Of a stretch of 64,000 nt of DNA, positions 35,541-48,321 are shown one piece after another; the stretch's first letter is position 1, and each line of letters starts with the position of its first letter. This DNA is from Larimichthys crocea (taxonomy: Eukaryota; Chordata; Actinopteri; Sciaenidae). The DNA is taken from assembly GCF_000972845.2 (NCBI RefSeq), contig NC_040032.1:12842002-12906001 (forward strand), given 5' to 3'. The notes beneath the pieces were generated by a model, which saw nothing but the letters and a program-made list of their open reading frames with translations, ran no database searches and had not been told where the DNA came from. The position numbers were made by a program, and so were the translations under genes.

Positions 35541-38499
35541 GTTGGGGATATGCAGAGGGGGTGGGGGGGAGGGTTGCGGGGCTAGAATGTGCCTCAGCCC
35601 AGACTCGCCAAGCTGGACGCCTCGCTCGCCACCACAGCTTGATATGGCGGCATGCCTGGCCTACCGCTGGGTAGGGGCTGTGCCACATTATTCATGGGGA
35701 ATAGAGGAAGACCAGAATGGTGAAATGGGGATCTGTGCCATGCCTATTCTCAAATCCCCCACTCACACCTCCTGTATCCCTCTCTCTTTCTCACCCACAC
35801 ATTACACAGTCTGCCAGTCCCGCCACTGTGAATTGAGGAACAACAAATAGAGCCGGGCAGGAGGAGACTGATGAGCTCGGGGTTTGCTACACAGCACCTG
35901 CTCTGGCATACAAAGCTAGAGCAGCAGGCCCTGTCACAATACGCTCACAAATTAGTTTCTTATAGCACCGAAATTAAAAAAGGAAACTGACTTGGCTACA
36001 TGAAATGTAGAAGAGTGGAAATAATTTTAAGGTTGGCAACGTTAGTAAAGGTTGAAACATTGTGCTGACTGGAGATACAGATGTGGTCCAGCTCGGTGAA
36101 CTGTACGAGTACATCCGCTGTGCTCGACCGCCGGCTTCATGCAGCTCCCTCACCTGCGGTGACTGATGTTATTAATGATGATCTGCCATGGATAGACCGT
36201 CTGTTTAAAAGTTACTTTTCCGTAGACACTCCTGCACAAGAGACTGATTCACACTCGTGATGAACCTTAAAAAACAGTGCCAAACACACACCCAAATGTA
36301 CTCTGTGTTCAAGTGACTTCACACTGGACCGAACCTCAAAGAAACTCGGGGATTACTTTACATTAGAAAGAAGCCCGGCAGTCACACATTTCATGAAAAG
36401 GTATCCACAGAAGACAGTTTAGTAAACACACCTTAAAGTTCAGCGAGTGGAAGGAAATTTAACATGACATGCCTGACTGGGACAGATCATTAAAATAAGC
36501 ATGGTTCCGTGGCGATGACATGGAATATATAATTTCCACAGCATCTGCTTGATGTCGAACTGTCATATAAAAGTATAGCAGAAAAGAGAAGACCTAAAAA
36601 AAAAAATCGCAAGGAAAAGAAAACAGCACAGCTTGAGTGTTAGAGACAGTCTATATAGTCACGTAAGGCAAAAGCCTCTTTCAGCAGCCAAGAATGTTTC
36701 ATCAGGGGAGGACCAGACTTCTGTCTGGACTAATATAGCCAGGTCTGATCCACATGTGCAGCGCTGGCCAAATGCAGCGGGGCCAACATCTGAATGCAAT
36801 TTCCCTTCAAATGTAAACTTTATCCAGAAGATATTCAATTTTAACCGCAAACTCTGGATTCCAGTCAGCGGGACAGTGAAGCTAAAGGAAGGATGATGGA
36901 GGAGAAAAATTAAGCCTTCCATAAAATAATAAGAACTTTATAGTCTGTGACCTCTGGTTTCAAAACTCTGGAGTACATTCTCTTTATATTTTACTTCACT
37001 GGACTGTGTCCAAACTTACCAACAGAATATTTGAGAGGATTTTCCAAACCTGACTTCTATTAATAATTCCATAGTGATAAATCTCTAATGATTTACATTA
37101 TAAAAGTTGGATCTGCGATGTCTGCGAGTTGAGAAGTGACAAGGGGGCACTGTCTGAAATGAAGACGCACATTTATGGACATAATACAGTATGTTCAGAA
37201 GGCATATGAGTATGTATGTAATGCTACTTTCACTCGTCTGAGTGTGGAGGAAGGTAGGACATTTAACTGAAGACATGACAGGACATTCAACCGGAGATGT
37301 GGCAGCATAGTGCTGAAGTGATGCCTTGCAGAAACAGATGTTGCCGCAGGGTAAACCTCCCTGTTGATCAGTTCCATCCACCCACCCGATACACACACAC
37401 ACACCTGACAAAGACCAGGGTAGAAGGGAAGGTGTAGCACTGTGCTTCCTTAAAAATCCATTTGTTACACAAACACCACGTTTAGTATCTCTCCTTCCAG
37501 AATCATCTCAATGTTTTTTTCTCCCAGCTACAGACGCCTGGGGGTGGGAAGCATTTACTGATTATCTGATAGAACTGAACAGAAGACACAGCTGCAGTGT
37601 GGGCGCACACACACCCACAAACACACACCTTGCCTCACCCTCAACTCTGTGCTCTGTACTCCAGAAGCCAACGTGGGGGCTGAGGCACAAAGCAGATGCT
37701 CGATTAATCAAAGATTAATAGAAGGATTTTGAGATAATTGCATACATCAAGTTGTAATGTTTGTGCCGTTACGGTGACTCCCCTGAGCGATGAGTCCATT
37801 TAGTGTGGATATTTTAAGAATCCCCACATGCTAGACATTAACACTGATGCCATTTGGCATCCTAACACACACATAAACAATCAATTTAGGGCTATTTGTG
37901 GAATGTTCTTCCAGAATTTCCTGTATGGACAAATTGCGATACAATTGGATTTTCTAAACAAGAGGAAGGAAGGAAGGAAACAGGCATGTTTGCCCTGTTC
38001 TTACCTCTAGTAGAAGTTTGGTATTGGGCCCTCAATACTTTTTGGTATCAGCTGAACTGTTGAAAACTTTAAGATACCACAAGCTGGCACTGAATGCTTC
38101 TTCATTATTTCGACTGGAACTTTCGAAAAAAGATTGTCTTCTTTTGTTCAATGAAAAAAAAGAAAAATCGAGTTTATATTCCCATGTAAGATATCAGAAA
38201 AACATTGCATTCATACTGAAATCACGTCTTATGCCGTATTGTATCAAACGACAACAACAAAGCAAGAAGTAATCCCTTGTGAAATGTGATAATGTTGCTC
38301 ACAAAAGGAGAAATTATATAGAAAATAATCTCCATCTGCCACCTCTAGTGCCATTTGTAACATTCATGGCTTACATTTACATGGATGTGTGCTTAACAAT
38401 GGGCTGCAACCCACTGTTGTCATGAGATATAAACCTCATCTGCTCCCCTCACCTCCCACATCCTTCCCTCCCTCCCTCCCTTCACACTGACTCAGAGCT
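35541..38499. other. Intron, little recognised
   Basis: G-rich patch near 35550-35580, then AT-rich sequence with A runs, short (CA)n tracts at 37389-37402 and near 37608-37630, and (GGAA)n near 37965-37979. No repeat family or gene recognised. Confidence 0.3.
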
Positions 38500-39070
38500 G
38501 AGGGGGGAGAAAAACATCAGGATTAGGTTCTGTGCCTCTAATCACTTAACTCCTCACACCTGATGGCACACTATTAACTTTGACTGTCTCCAGTGACCCC
38601 GCGGGTCGTTGCCCATCACATCAAGTTTTTATTAGGGAATTTTCCTCATCATTAGCCATGGCCTGGAAACGAGCCATTAATATTCATACTGGCAAACCAA
38701 AATGAGGTCCCACTGATTTTCCATCATCCAGGCTATCTGCGCAGCTGCCGCCGTTAACAATCACCCCAGTGCTGCACATTTGCCACGTATCATTATAGGG
38801 CTCCATAAAGCTCTTTCTCTGGGTCTGCCATGATGGGGAAGGAGAGCAAGGTGGAGGAGGAGGAGGAGGAGGAGGAGGAGGCTGAGAGGCTTGCAGCCAG
38901 CTGACGCCCGTCTGAGAGAAACTGCCCAACTCTGCCAACAATCTGCCTGGAAGTCTCATGCATAAAGACCGGCGCTGTCAATGCTAACAACCCCTGCAGG
39001 CTCTGCCAGGGACACAGCTGAGATACACAGAGTTCCCTCACATTAGAGCACATGTTGTTTATCAGTCTGT
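38500..39070. promoter_or_regulatory. Candidate conserved enhancer
   Basis: Unique sequence on both sides of a (GAG)n tract: TCTAATCACTTAACTCC, ACACTATTAACTTTGAC, CATCATTAGCCATGGCC, GAGCCATTAATATTCATAC and CGTATCATTATAGGG. Both strands stay open for long stretches on the right, but translations are low-complexity. Confidence 0.45.
38849..38881. repeat. (GAG)n trinucleotide repeat
   Basis: About eleven GAG/GGA units; appears as proline or serine runs in the chance minus-strand frames. Confidence 0.9.
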
Positions 39071-40269
39071 AATGGCAGCTCTTGCTTTGGACAATCTTGT
39101 ACAAGACATACCTCTGTCATGACAGGAATTCTGTTATTTTCCAATAAATACTGAATGTGCTACACGTCAGACTACGATTTGAAGGGATTTTCCATGAGCT
39201 GGTCCTGATGCATCCTCAAAATGAAAGGTATTTAACTCTGCATTATGATATCAGGGTGCCAGAAGTCTGAGTAAAAGCTTCCCATGTATCCCCAAAATGG
39301 CTGCCAATGGCTGCATGTTTTCCAAGCTCATTGTGAAAACGGGCCGACCCCGGCTCGTGCCTCCGCTTCTTTTCTGTTACCGGGGGAGGGCATCTCACGT
39401 CTCCGCTGCCAGCAAGAGCAGGTGCAGGCTCCACACGGTGTGAGCACAGGTCTGATAAGGTGCTTCGGAGCAACAATGTCCCAGGCATCTCCTGCTGCTG
39501 ATAAGACACCTCTCTCTCTCTTCAGACGAGCTGGGCCCGGTGCAGGGGGGAAAGGCCTCGTCTGTGTCGTGGGTGGGGAGCAGCAATCAAGTGACACTTT
39601 GACAGACAGAGATAAACTTCACACTTTTGCTCTTACACTACGCCATGTCCCACAGACGCTCCCTCGGTGCTTCTTGCTGAATTAAACATGAAAATTATAT
39701 CTGCAAATGAATCATGTGACAGGTACAGTCAGCTTTAAGTTGTTGATAAAATGTACTCTGACGGGTTATTTAGTTTACATATCATATTCTCAGTGAATAC
39801 TTGATGTTATTATTCGGGAACGGATTAGTTACCCGCGTCTGAAAATGGTGTCTTGATTTCATAAACAGATTGCACAGTCGACAACTTCCAGCGGAATGAG
39901 GACATAAGGTGAGACACCAAAAACAGATGCAGCCCGCTTCAGCACCGTCTTTCCAAATAATTAGAGCCGCGGTGACAAAAACACTTTGTTATTCTCCTGC
40001 TATGATTTGCTAGCTGTCGCCCGTGTACATCTGAGTCGCCTCATTATACGGAAACTAGTCAAATAAAAGCCGACACCGCACACACTCCTGTCAGGATTCT
40101 GTCTACCGCACATGCAAACAAGCGAAGATGAATAAACATTAGTTGTTGTTGCGGGCTGGTCTTTGAGGGCTCGTGGGCTCACGAAGATTCCGCTTTGTAC
40201 AAAACAAAAAATATTTAATTTGAAAGACTGATGCCAGGCAAAATGAAATTAAAAGGAACCCATGCTAAC
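39071..40269. other. Intron, mixed content
   Basis: GC-richer at 39280-39600, with overlapping unrecognised frames on both strands (up to 133 codons). AT-rich afterwards. 39880-40180 has several CpGs but no clear motif cluster. Confidence 0.3.
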
Positions 40270-40780
40270 TGCTAAAACAAATTACTCACAGCGCGCTAAA
40301 TTACATTCGCTCCTCCATCAGCGAGATCAAACGAGCCTAGTTTGACTCTCCTGCGCTAATGATTTCCTGCGCTCACCTCCTTTTTCATCCCAGGGGTGTT
40401 AATAAACACTCAGTCTGGATTTTTTTTTTCTGTTTGTTTGTTTGGTTTATTTATACATTTCCCAGCTCTTCGTCTCATCATCGCTCCCCCCTCCCCTCTT
40501 CCTTCGTTCACTTTGCCCACGCCCGGTGGCAGGCTGGGTGAATTAGAGGGATCTAATGTAATCCCAGGGACAGCGGGCATCTGAAAAAACGTGCTCAATT
40601 AAAGCAGGATGAGCCCAGTGGGAGCGTCCCTGGTGGAGCGTGGGGTGACTGACGCGGCCCTTTGGTTGGGATTAATTAGCATGCTAAGTGGTGGAGCACG
40701 ATACCAGGCTGAAAGCCACAGACCAGACATCTGACATCCACCGCCTCCCACAATAACAGCAGTACAGTCACGGTTCAAAC
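40270..40780. promoter_or_regulatory. Candidate conserved enhancer with TTAGCATGCTAA palindrome
   Basis: Contains GCGCGCTAAATTACATTCGC, GCGCTAATGATTTCC and GGGTGTTAATAAACAC, then GCTCAATTAAAGCAGG and GGGATTAATTAGCATGC. A perfect 12-bp palindrome TTAGCATGCTAA lies at 40676-40687. CpGs are frequent. A T-run and C-rich tract at 40420-40500 divides the block. Confidence 0.45.
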
Positions 40781-42119
40781 CGGTCCAGCCCCCCTTCCTG
40801 TGTCTCAAAGTTTGATCGAACCTCCTGACAGAGATACAGGTGTGGATCGAAGCCAGGGATGAGCGGACTAAGATGGGTAGGCCACCCAGCTCAGAACACG
40901 TCGAGAAAAGTTACAAATCTACTTAAAAATGTCTTGATGTTTTCCAGTCCTTCCTCAGTTCTCTTCTATTTTTTAACAACAATTCCAGGTTCTGTCTGTC
41001 GCTTTTCAGTAGTAAACACCCTGTCAACAGTCTGGATCGCACCACATTATCACAGGATGACAGAATTATGGCTACACTCGTGCTGAAGGGTTGCTGTTGG
41101 ACATCCAAAGTTGGCCAAAGATGTGCGATAGAAGGCGTGTAGCGTTGAGGGCTTTTTTTAAACTTGTGATGGCTTGTTTTGCTCCTTGAAACCATTAGCA
41201 GTATGCAAACATTAGCTCAAACTGTGGGGTGGTGATGTGGAACTTTGATTCTGGAGCTTCGCCCCCTTTACAGAGTTCCCAGAGTTTTGTCAAACCGTAA
41301 TGTTTTGCAGCGTTTCATGTGTTTTCTGTTTGATTTCTAGTACTGCAGAATACCACAGAGCCCAGGCCTCAAGGCTCTGTGCTCATATTGACTGGCCCCG
41401 GCAGGGGGGTGCACTTCAGTATGAAAGACTACCCATGGATAAAAAATGTTTGCCTGGCATTCTGGGACAACCAGTGCAATGTGAACACAACAAAATGCCA
41501 ACATCTGCATCAAATTCACATCTTTGACTTTGTTAAAGGTTCTTCTATTCTTTAGTGGAAATCATTTCTAACTTGTGTACTGCCCTGCCAATACTCGCAA
41601 AAAAGAGATATGTGACTTCACAGTGTTCTTTGCCAAGGTTCCCATCTTTTTAAAAACTTGTTTCTGCAGCTGAGATTTCAGGGCCAGCTCCTCAAACATC
41701 TTATGCTTAGTGAATTACTGGTTAGGGCGTGGTGGAGCTTAACAAAAGGAGACCTCCGTACCGCTTACCGCCGTAGACTCAATCTATCTAAAAAAATCGT
41801 TAGAGGAGTTAGAGCGCATTGCTTTTTTGGGACTGGTGTCTTGTCAGTGAGTAAGGGTCAGCCGTCATGTGGGGCACCGGTGTTTTTCTAGGCCACTGGT
41901 TACTGCTACCCTTGTGTGTTGTTACAGTGTCTCTGAATAAGCGATCGTGCTCCAATAAAAACTGACCTACCCTCTGCTCCACTCAAGAGCTTTCAAGCCA
42001 ACTCAGCACACAATATCCCACATAGTTTATGACAACCTCTCTCTGGGCTTTCTTAGAAGCCCAGAGACACAGGGAAGGAGAGGGAGAGAGGGATAGAGAG
42101 AGAAGGAGAGAAATCACTG
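40781..42119. other. Intron, little recognised
   Basis: Mixed sequence that may include decayed repeat material at 40860-41100 and 41330-41560, but I could not match it to a family or find ends. A GA-rich tract at 42070-42110 closes it. Confidence 0.25.
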
Positions 42120-42310
42120 GAGTGTTTTGTCAGCCATAATTACTCTCCAATTATATGGTCAAAATATGGCATTACAGGGCACTTTGTTGTCCAGGCAGCC
42201 TGGCTTTGATCAAGTTGTGGCGGAATGTGTTTCGCATTAGAGGCCCCACTATGATGTATGCTTCCTGTCACGACAAGGATAACAGTGAGGTCAGCAGAGC
42301 AAGGACCCCG
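42120..42310. promoter_or_regulatory. Candidate conserved element
   Basis: GCCATAATTACTCTCCAATT, TATGGTCAAAATATGGC, GGCTTTGATCAAG and TTTCGCATTAGAGGCC in repeat-free DNA, followed by a C-rich and GA-rich filler. Confidence 0.35.
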
Positions 42311-42457
42311 CTACCCCACCGCCACCGCCCCCCACCCCACTGGGAGCAATAGCAGTCCATCCATCCCTGAAGCAAACGCCTCTTCTCTCCGACCACAGGG
42401 TGCAAAAGGATAGTAAAGAGGGGATAAACAAGGTGGAAAAAGAGAAGAGCAGGGTTC

Positions 42458-42478
42458 AGAGAGAGAGAGAGAGAGAGG
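42458..42478. repeat. (GA)n microsatellite
   Basis: About ten GA/AG units in a purine-rich context. Confidence 0.9.
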
Positions 42479-42625
42479 TGGGTGACTCACACATGTGGTC
42501 AAAGTTCTTCTCGTGACAAACGTAGCAGTAATACAGAGATCCCTTATAATGGTTTTTACCATAGATCTCAGTTATCCCAAGCCTGCTGCATTACAAGCAA
42601 GTAGGAGGCATTTCTGCTGGGAATT

Positions 42626-42885
42626 AAAAGGTCCACTGTGTAGGATTTAATGGCATGTACTTGTCAGGTTGCAACCAACTGAATATCCTCTTCCAAGTGT
42701 GTAGGCGGCTAGGAAACTTAATGCATTCTGGGCCACTAAAAGGAACATGGTGGTCGAACATGGCGGATCCGTTGAGAGAGGACCCGCTCTCCCTGTAGAT
42801 GTAAATCATTTTAAGGTAACAAGAACTCAGTGATTCTTTTCCCGGTAATTAAACGCTAATGAAAACATACCTAGGAATATAAGAT
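42626..42885 (+). repeat. GGTCCA-family MITE-like repeat, 3'-truncated copy
   Basis: Begins AAAAGGTCCACTGTGTAGGATTTA, continues GTTGCAACCAACTGAATA and later AAGGTAACAAGAACTCAG and AACGCTAATGAAAACATACC, matching the order of motifs at 48322-48641. The right terminal repeat is not found. It contains an extra AACATGGTGGTCGAACATGG stretch absent from the 48322 copy. Confidence 0.75.
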
Positions 42886-43339
42886 CCATGTTACTGCTCC
42901 ACTGCTACTCTTTAGTTGGAAAACATTGGGATTATTTTTGGAATGGCGAGCTTGTGTTCATTAAATTAAAGCTCAACAGCGACTCTCGTGGTCAAAGTCT
43001 CTTTAGGGTAGATTTAAACAAAGTATATTTTCAGAGCAGTGCGAGTGCAGCCTATGTTAAACATGATATTATCTCTGTGGGCAATGTCATGGTTGAAGTG
43101 AACCCTGCGGTTCGCTTCAGTGGTGTGAAGTTGATGGACCATTCATCACTTTAACACACAGCCAAGGTAAGAGACTGCTGCCCTGGAGCACTACAGCTGG
43201 CATAATATATTAACACTGAGTGTTCAAGGAAAATTACAATGACTTTGAATGCGCTCGTTTTCACCCAACACATTCTCTCTTGGGTTGGCAGTGCTCTGAA
43301 ACAACCCACTTATCAAAGATGCCCATGTGGGTAAAGAAA

Positions 43340-43782
43340 AACATTTCACCACACCATCTCTGAGCTGAGGAGAGCTTGCCAGACTTCTGCTGGTCATCTG
43401 CTGAGGGCCACTGAGAGCTCCTCCTGGGGGATATCAGTGGCATCCCAGGCCAGGCATGGCATGTGCTCTCTCCAGGACCCCCCCCAGGCCGCGCTGCATG
43501 CTGGCCTACGCCGCGGACACCACCATCTGTGCTGCCTCCCGTTGTTGAGTTGGCAAACGAGGCTGCACAAGCAGCCCTCCCCTGATTTGGGCGTTCGGCC
43601 TGGGGGTTGGTGATGAAGGAGGAGGGTGGCTGTGGTGCGGTGAGGGATGCTCCCTGGTGTTTCAGAGAGCCACTCCATAACACTTTCCTCATGAGCGCTC
43701 CTCCGGAGGGCTGCTGGAACGTCTCAGAGCCATCTGGGGAGAAGTGGAGCGTGGCAGGGAGCAGCTGGACGCTTACAGCTGC
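43340..43782. promoter_or_regulatory. GC-richer candidate regulatory region
   Basis: Higher GC than its surroundings with overlapping unrecognised frames on both strands (143 codons on minus, 60 on plus). It leads into two CAGCTG E-boxes and a TATA-like site annotated next, so it could be the proximal part of an intronic promoter or enhancer. Confidence 0.3.
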
Positions 43783-43820
43783 TATTTAAGCCCTGGCAGC
43801 AGAGCTCCATATCAGTCAGT
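43762..43820 (+). promoter_or_regulatory. Possible intronic core promoter (E-box pair, TATA-like, initiator-like)
   Basis: Two CAGCTG E-boxes (43762-43767 and 43776-43781) stand immediately before TATTTAAG (43783-43790). An initiator-like TCAGTC has its A at 43814, 31 bp after the start of the TATA-like word, which is normal spacing. Direction would be opposite to auts2. The first downstream ATG gives only an 11-codon frame, so any product would be noncoding or spliced. CAGCTG is a bHLH site. Confidence 0.25.
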
Positions 43821-43899
43821 CAGCAGGAAATGCAGGGAGCATAGCAGAGCAGAACCTAGCAGAGGAGAGCTCACAGCACAGTCCTGCTCCACACTTCTG

Positions 43900-45339
43900 A
43901 CATGAGCTTGTTCTGTCCTTCAGTCACTAACATGTAGGAGGGAAAAAAAACAGACACAAATACTGCAGCTGAAACATCAGCTATGATTCAGCTAAAAAAT
44001 GTCATTTTGGAAGATAATATAGGAGTTTCCAATTAAAATGACAAGAAATATGTATTTAAAAACGTTAATGTTAACACACTAGGTATGTTTATGTAACATA
44101 TATATAGTCGGGAAATTAGATATCTTACAGGAATTACTGTATATATAAACTTGAGTTATAGAATGCAGGTGCAAAGCCAGGAACATGTCATGTTATCTTA
44201 AATTAAAGATGTGAATTGTGGTTTGTGGAGCCGTGTACTTAAGATGTTATCTCCGAGCAAAGACAAGTGTGAACAGGGTCTAGTCCGATAAAGTGAGTTG
44301 GGTCACATTACACTCTGGGAATCTGCCTCGGCTTACAGCAGCACTTTACTACAAGTAAACAGTAGTTTAATGAAAGCAAATACAGACGGGTGGAGCTTGA
44401 TGACTAACAGACTTCCCCCAAATACATTCAGTATGCACTCACATCCAGAGTAAGGCGAGACTTTAAACTGTAAGTACCGTATAGTAAGCAGTGAATGTCA
44501 TTCCTGCCATCCTTAAATCATTACGGCATGCTTTAAACTAATTCAGATTCATTTTTGTATTATTATTATTATTTTTTTGCATGTCTATGACAAAAGAAAA
44601 GAAGAATAAATAAAGGAGAGAAAAAAAAAATCAAAAACAGCCTGGACAAAGATGCTTTAAAAATATATGTAAAAAAAAATTGGCCCTGCTTGCCGCAGAG
44701 GGAGAAAACAAACAAGCCAAAAAAATAAATTCCATTCCTTAACAGGTCATCTCAAACCACGGCCCTAATTCGAATACACATGCTCATCAACTTATGTGTC
44801 AGTAAACATACAAATGATGAATTTGCATTATAAACTGATGACAGCCCGGAAAATGCTAACTCATAACATGTTTGTGCTAATGCAATCCAAAAGCTCAAAG
44901 TAATATTTGGAAAATAAATTATTTTACAACACCAGCACTTGCGCCTGGTTCGCAAATGTGCCTGCCGGCGTCTAGAGAGACTTTCGGGCAAAACACAGAC
45001 ACACAGAAAGCAGATGAGCTCTCAGTCACAGAGACACAGGCAGAAAAAATGTGCACTAACAATCAACAAGAAAAAAAAAAGAAGAAGAAGAAGTGGATTC
45101 TCAGTAAATGTCGATTGGCCACCGGAGACTGCATGGGAGGTTTTCTCACAAAGCTGTACAAGTCTTGATTCTTGTGTGGATCCCAGGAGCTTAACCCCTC
45201 CCCATGTGAAGCAACGGGGAAAAAAAACTGCTTGTCAGGAGAGCATTAATTAAAGTGTTAAAGGTAAAAGAAGTATTGACTTCCTCTCTTCTGCAACCTC
45301 CCCAACCACTAGCAGCCAGCAAACCCCACTGCCCCCCGA
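43900..45339. other. AT-rich intron, nothing recognised
   Basis: AT-rich with A runs and a short (AAG)n tract at about 45078-45093. Open frames to 104 codons are lysine-rich products of those runs. Confidence 0.35.
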
Positions 45340-45900
45340 GGTAAAGTCTTCTACTAGCTCAGGCCCGGGAGCTAACTGGAAAAAAAGCCCCACTAAGACC
45401 AATTAAGGCCTTCACTAGGAGACTGAAAGGAAGACAAATGGAGGCAGAAGGCCCGATTACAAGAAACCTTTGTACAGATGTAAAGCAATTAGAGCGGTCT
45501 CAAGGGCCAGACAGTGCGGTACCTGTGAGTCATAGATCCTACAGCCAGTCGAAAGTTGGAACAATCCCTCTTTTCTGTTTAGGGCCCCAGTCAGCCTGTG
45601 TATTAGTGTCATATATCAGCCGATAGGGCTGGTATTGGTTTCTCTAGTGCAGGGAAGAGGCAGTAGTCTGCCAAAGAGGACCACTCCACCCTCCATTATC
45701 CGTCTGTTGGGAGAACAGGGGCTCTATTATCCATTCAGGCGGGGCCTTTTCGATAAAACAAGGGCAGATAGGAAGTGTGGAAGCTCTCAGGTGTCTCCTT
45801 CCACCAGGGAAGTTTGTCAGAGGTCATTCTGATAAAAGCTGGGGTAATTATACTGCACAGCACCAACGATTACCAGTCAGAGCACATTTAACCAGGGTGG
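45340..45900. promoter_or_regulatory. Candidate conserved enhancer
   Basis: Unique block: GGCCCGGGAGC, AGACCAATTAAGGCC, GGCCCGATTACAAG, GTAAAGCAATTAGAGC, CTCCATTATCCGTC, TTCGATAAAAC and GGGGTAATTATACTGC. Dense TAAT/ATTA words with balanced composition and no repeat. Confidence 0.45.
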
Positions 45901-46279
45901 CATTGTGACCTCTACATCACTATGGAGTGACGGCAAATCCACAGCGAGCGCGGTAGCTCCAATCTGAAGACCATCAATTTAAAAAATCTATATGGAATAT
46001 TCTATATAATAATATTTAATAACCTAATGACATTATTTTCTTTTATTATTTTAGCATGTCACTTTTTTTTTTAAAGGTTTCCTGCACCTGTCAGTATTGC
46101 AGTGCGTCTCTACTCGTCTACATCTGTCACTGATGCTCACAACAAACACCGGATAGGGTCAGAATCTGCAGAGTAACAAATTGATTGCTAATGGAAATTT
46201 ATGTTCAGTGGTCCGATCTACAATTAACTGAAGCAAAAACCCTCCTTGTGACCTGAGATTATGAAATAATTTTGACAAA

Positions 46280-46640
46280 TGGAGGCTTGGTCTATAATGA
46301 CCTTTTTCCCTTCCTCCAAAACGCGGCTAACTGCGGCCCTCATTATTTATGGGTGGCTTTAAAAAGCAGGTATAGGAGAATGAATGTGCGGCTGTCAGTG
46401 TGTGTAATGGGGCTAATAATGGTGTCCTGTGCGCTGCATAATGAACCCCACCCCCATAGAAAAGCTATCTCCTCCACTCTGCCAGTTTGACGAGCGGCAC
46501 ACTCTTCCTGCTTTAAAGTCCTCAGTCTGCAAGTGGCAGTGTGGCCCGTATAAACTCAGAGCTAGTAAAGACATCTCTGGGAAATGAATAATGCAGCTGT
46601 TTCAGCTATTTGTCTGCACCCTCATTTGCAGATACTTAAC
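46280..46640. promoter_or_regulatory. Candidate conserved enhancer
   Basis: CCTCATTATTTATGGGTGGC with TTTAAAAAGCAGG (MEF2/HOX-like), GGGGCTAATAATGGTG, GCTGCATAATGAACCCC and GGGAAATGAATAATGCAGC. CpG-bearing GCGGCTAACTGCGGCC precedes them. No gene recognised. Confidence 0.45.
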
Positions 46641-48123
46641 ACTTACCATCAAACTAACACAAATAGATTTCCTGTCTGCTAAATGTTATTTCTGAAAGTG
46701 ATTTAGAAGGATTCAAAAGAGACTGCTTTGTTTAATTTAACTATAATGCAATTTTAACCACATAAAAACAGCTCTGGGAAAACCTGGCTGTCTTTAAGTG
46801 CAAATCCCATAAATGCGACTATGTACTGCATAATAAAATATATGTGTGATTGCTTGGAATTGCCAGTGCAGTAAATCTGCACAGCAGTTCCTAGCTTCAT
46901 TTGGGAGCTGAAGAAAACCATTTGACTTCACAGTTCAAGCTTGATGAAGTCCCTGGATGCTGCTGGTTAAAGACTTAAGCAGATGGCCAAATACTTGGCG
47001 CAAGAAAAGAGCTGCTCTGAATATTTTTTGGCAAATCTACAGGCATATGGCAAAAGTTCATGCCAAACACTCTATTTCACAAAAAAGACCCAGCCTGCGG
47101 GAAAGCAAAAGCATATTAGGAAAGAAATAATAAGAGACAGAGAAATGAGAGAATGACAGGAAGATGTTTAAATGCCAGAAATATGATACTGTTTGGTCTA
47201 TACACATCTAATTTACTGTGGGTCCATCCAGATCTTCTCAGTCTTAAATAATCACTGTCATAATAAGAACGAGGGGAGGAGATGAACAGAGTTCTGCTTT
47301 TGATCAGGGTAGAAACTCCAGCTCAGAGGGGCCGAGCGAGGGAGAATGTGCCCTTGGTACTCAGGGAAAATCAAACTTTACTATCCTGGATTGGCCAGCA
47401 CTCACATCCTTTAGTCTGCGGCCAAAAGATTAGGTGCAAGGACATTTTGTGGTGAGTGGATACACATTTAAGATCTGAGGAGATCACTTGAGGGATTTGG
47501 TATCAATAAAGACACAGCAGAAGACTAAAATCTGCAAGGCAGAAAATCAAATAAAAAACTCATATCCTGTGTAACCCCACCCTGTATAACAGTTAGGCAT
47601 CAACTGTATGATCCAGGATTTTGTTGTCTAAGAGTTTGTATAAATACGAAAGGCACATGTACTAAAACAAAGACACGTCGAGTTAAAATGGAGGAGCCAA
47701 GAGCTTGCTAACCACTGCAACACACAGGATGATTGGCAGCAGACGCAACATAAGTGGGAGGAATATCTCTCTCAAGGGCCTGAAAGGCAGAGAGGGTATC
47801 AATCATTCTGCTTCGGAAGGTGCTTCCAACAATGCAATCCTCAATCACTTGCTTTTGTTCTACTTGTGGTCCTGCTGCATTGTGTTACACAACACACATT
47901 TGTTGTGATCTGGGACAACAGCCTCAAACATCACGGTGCTGTCAACACAATATCCACTTTTTCTTCCCTCATTCATGTAAGGCCTTGAGAATGTCAACGC
48001 CAAAAATATGAGCTCTGTCAACACTAGATTGACAATCATTGAAATCCTGTTACAAAGATACACTTTATTTTTCATTTTTTCCTCCTTTTTTGGACTGCCT
48101 CTTGCTTTAACCAGCTTTTAAAA
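46641..48123. other. Intron, little recognised
   Basis: AT-rich unique sequence with a few conserved-looking words near 46880-47000 and 47260-47440. No family recognised. Confidence 0.3.
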
Positions 48124-48321
48124 AAGGTCCAGTTTGTAGGAATTAGCGGCATCTAGCACTGAAGTTGCAGATTGCAACCACCTGAGTACCCCTCGCCTCA
48201 CCCACCTCCACTTCTAAACATATAGGAGAATCTACACTGGCACAAAAAACACAAAGAACACGTCTAAAGCCATTATCTTCTGGATTCATGTAGAAACATT
48301 AGCAGTCTTGATTCACATTTT
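48124..48321 (+). repeat. GGTCCA-family MITE-like repeat, left part
   Basis: Starts AAAGGTCCAGTTTGTAGGAATT, then GAAGTTGCAGATTGCAACCA and CCCCTCGCCTCACCC, the same order as the copy beginning at 48322. It lacks the right half and abuts that copy directly, so the two are nested or tandem. Confidence 0.8.

Noticed and set aside
35317..35850. Longest open frame (177 codons, plus strand)
   Set aside because: No recognisable domain, glycine- and proline-rich from simple sequence, overlaps a conserved-looking noncoding block, and no splice or start context.
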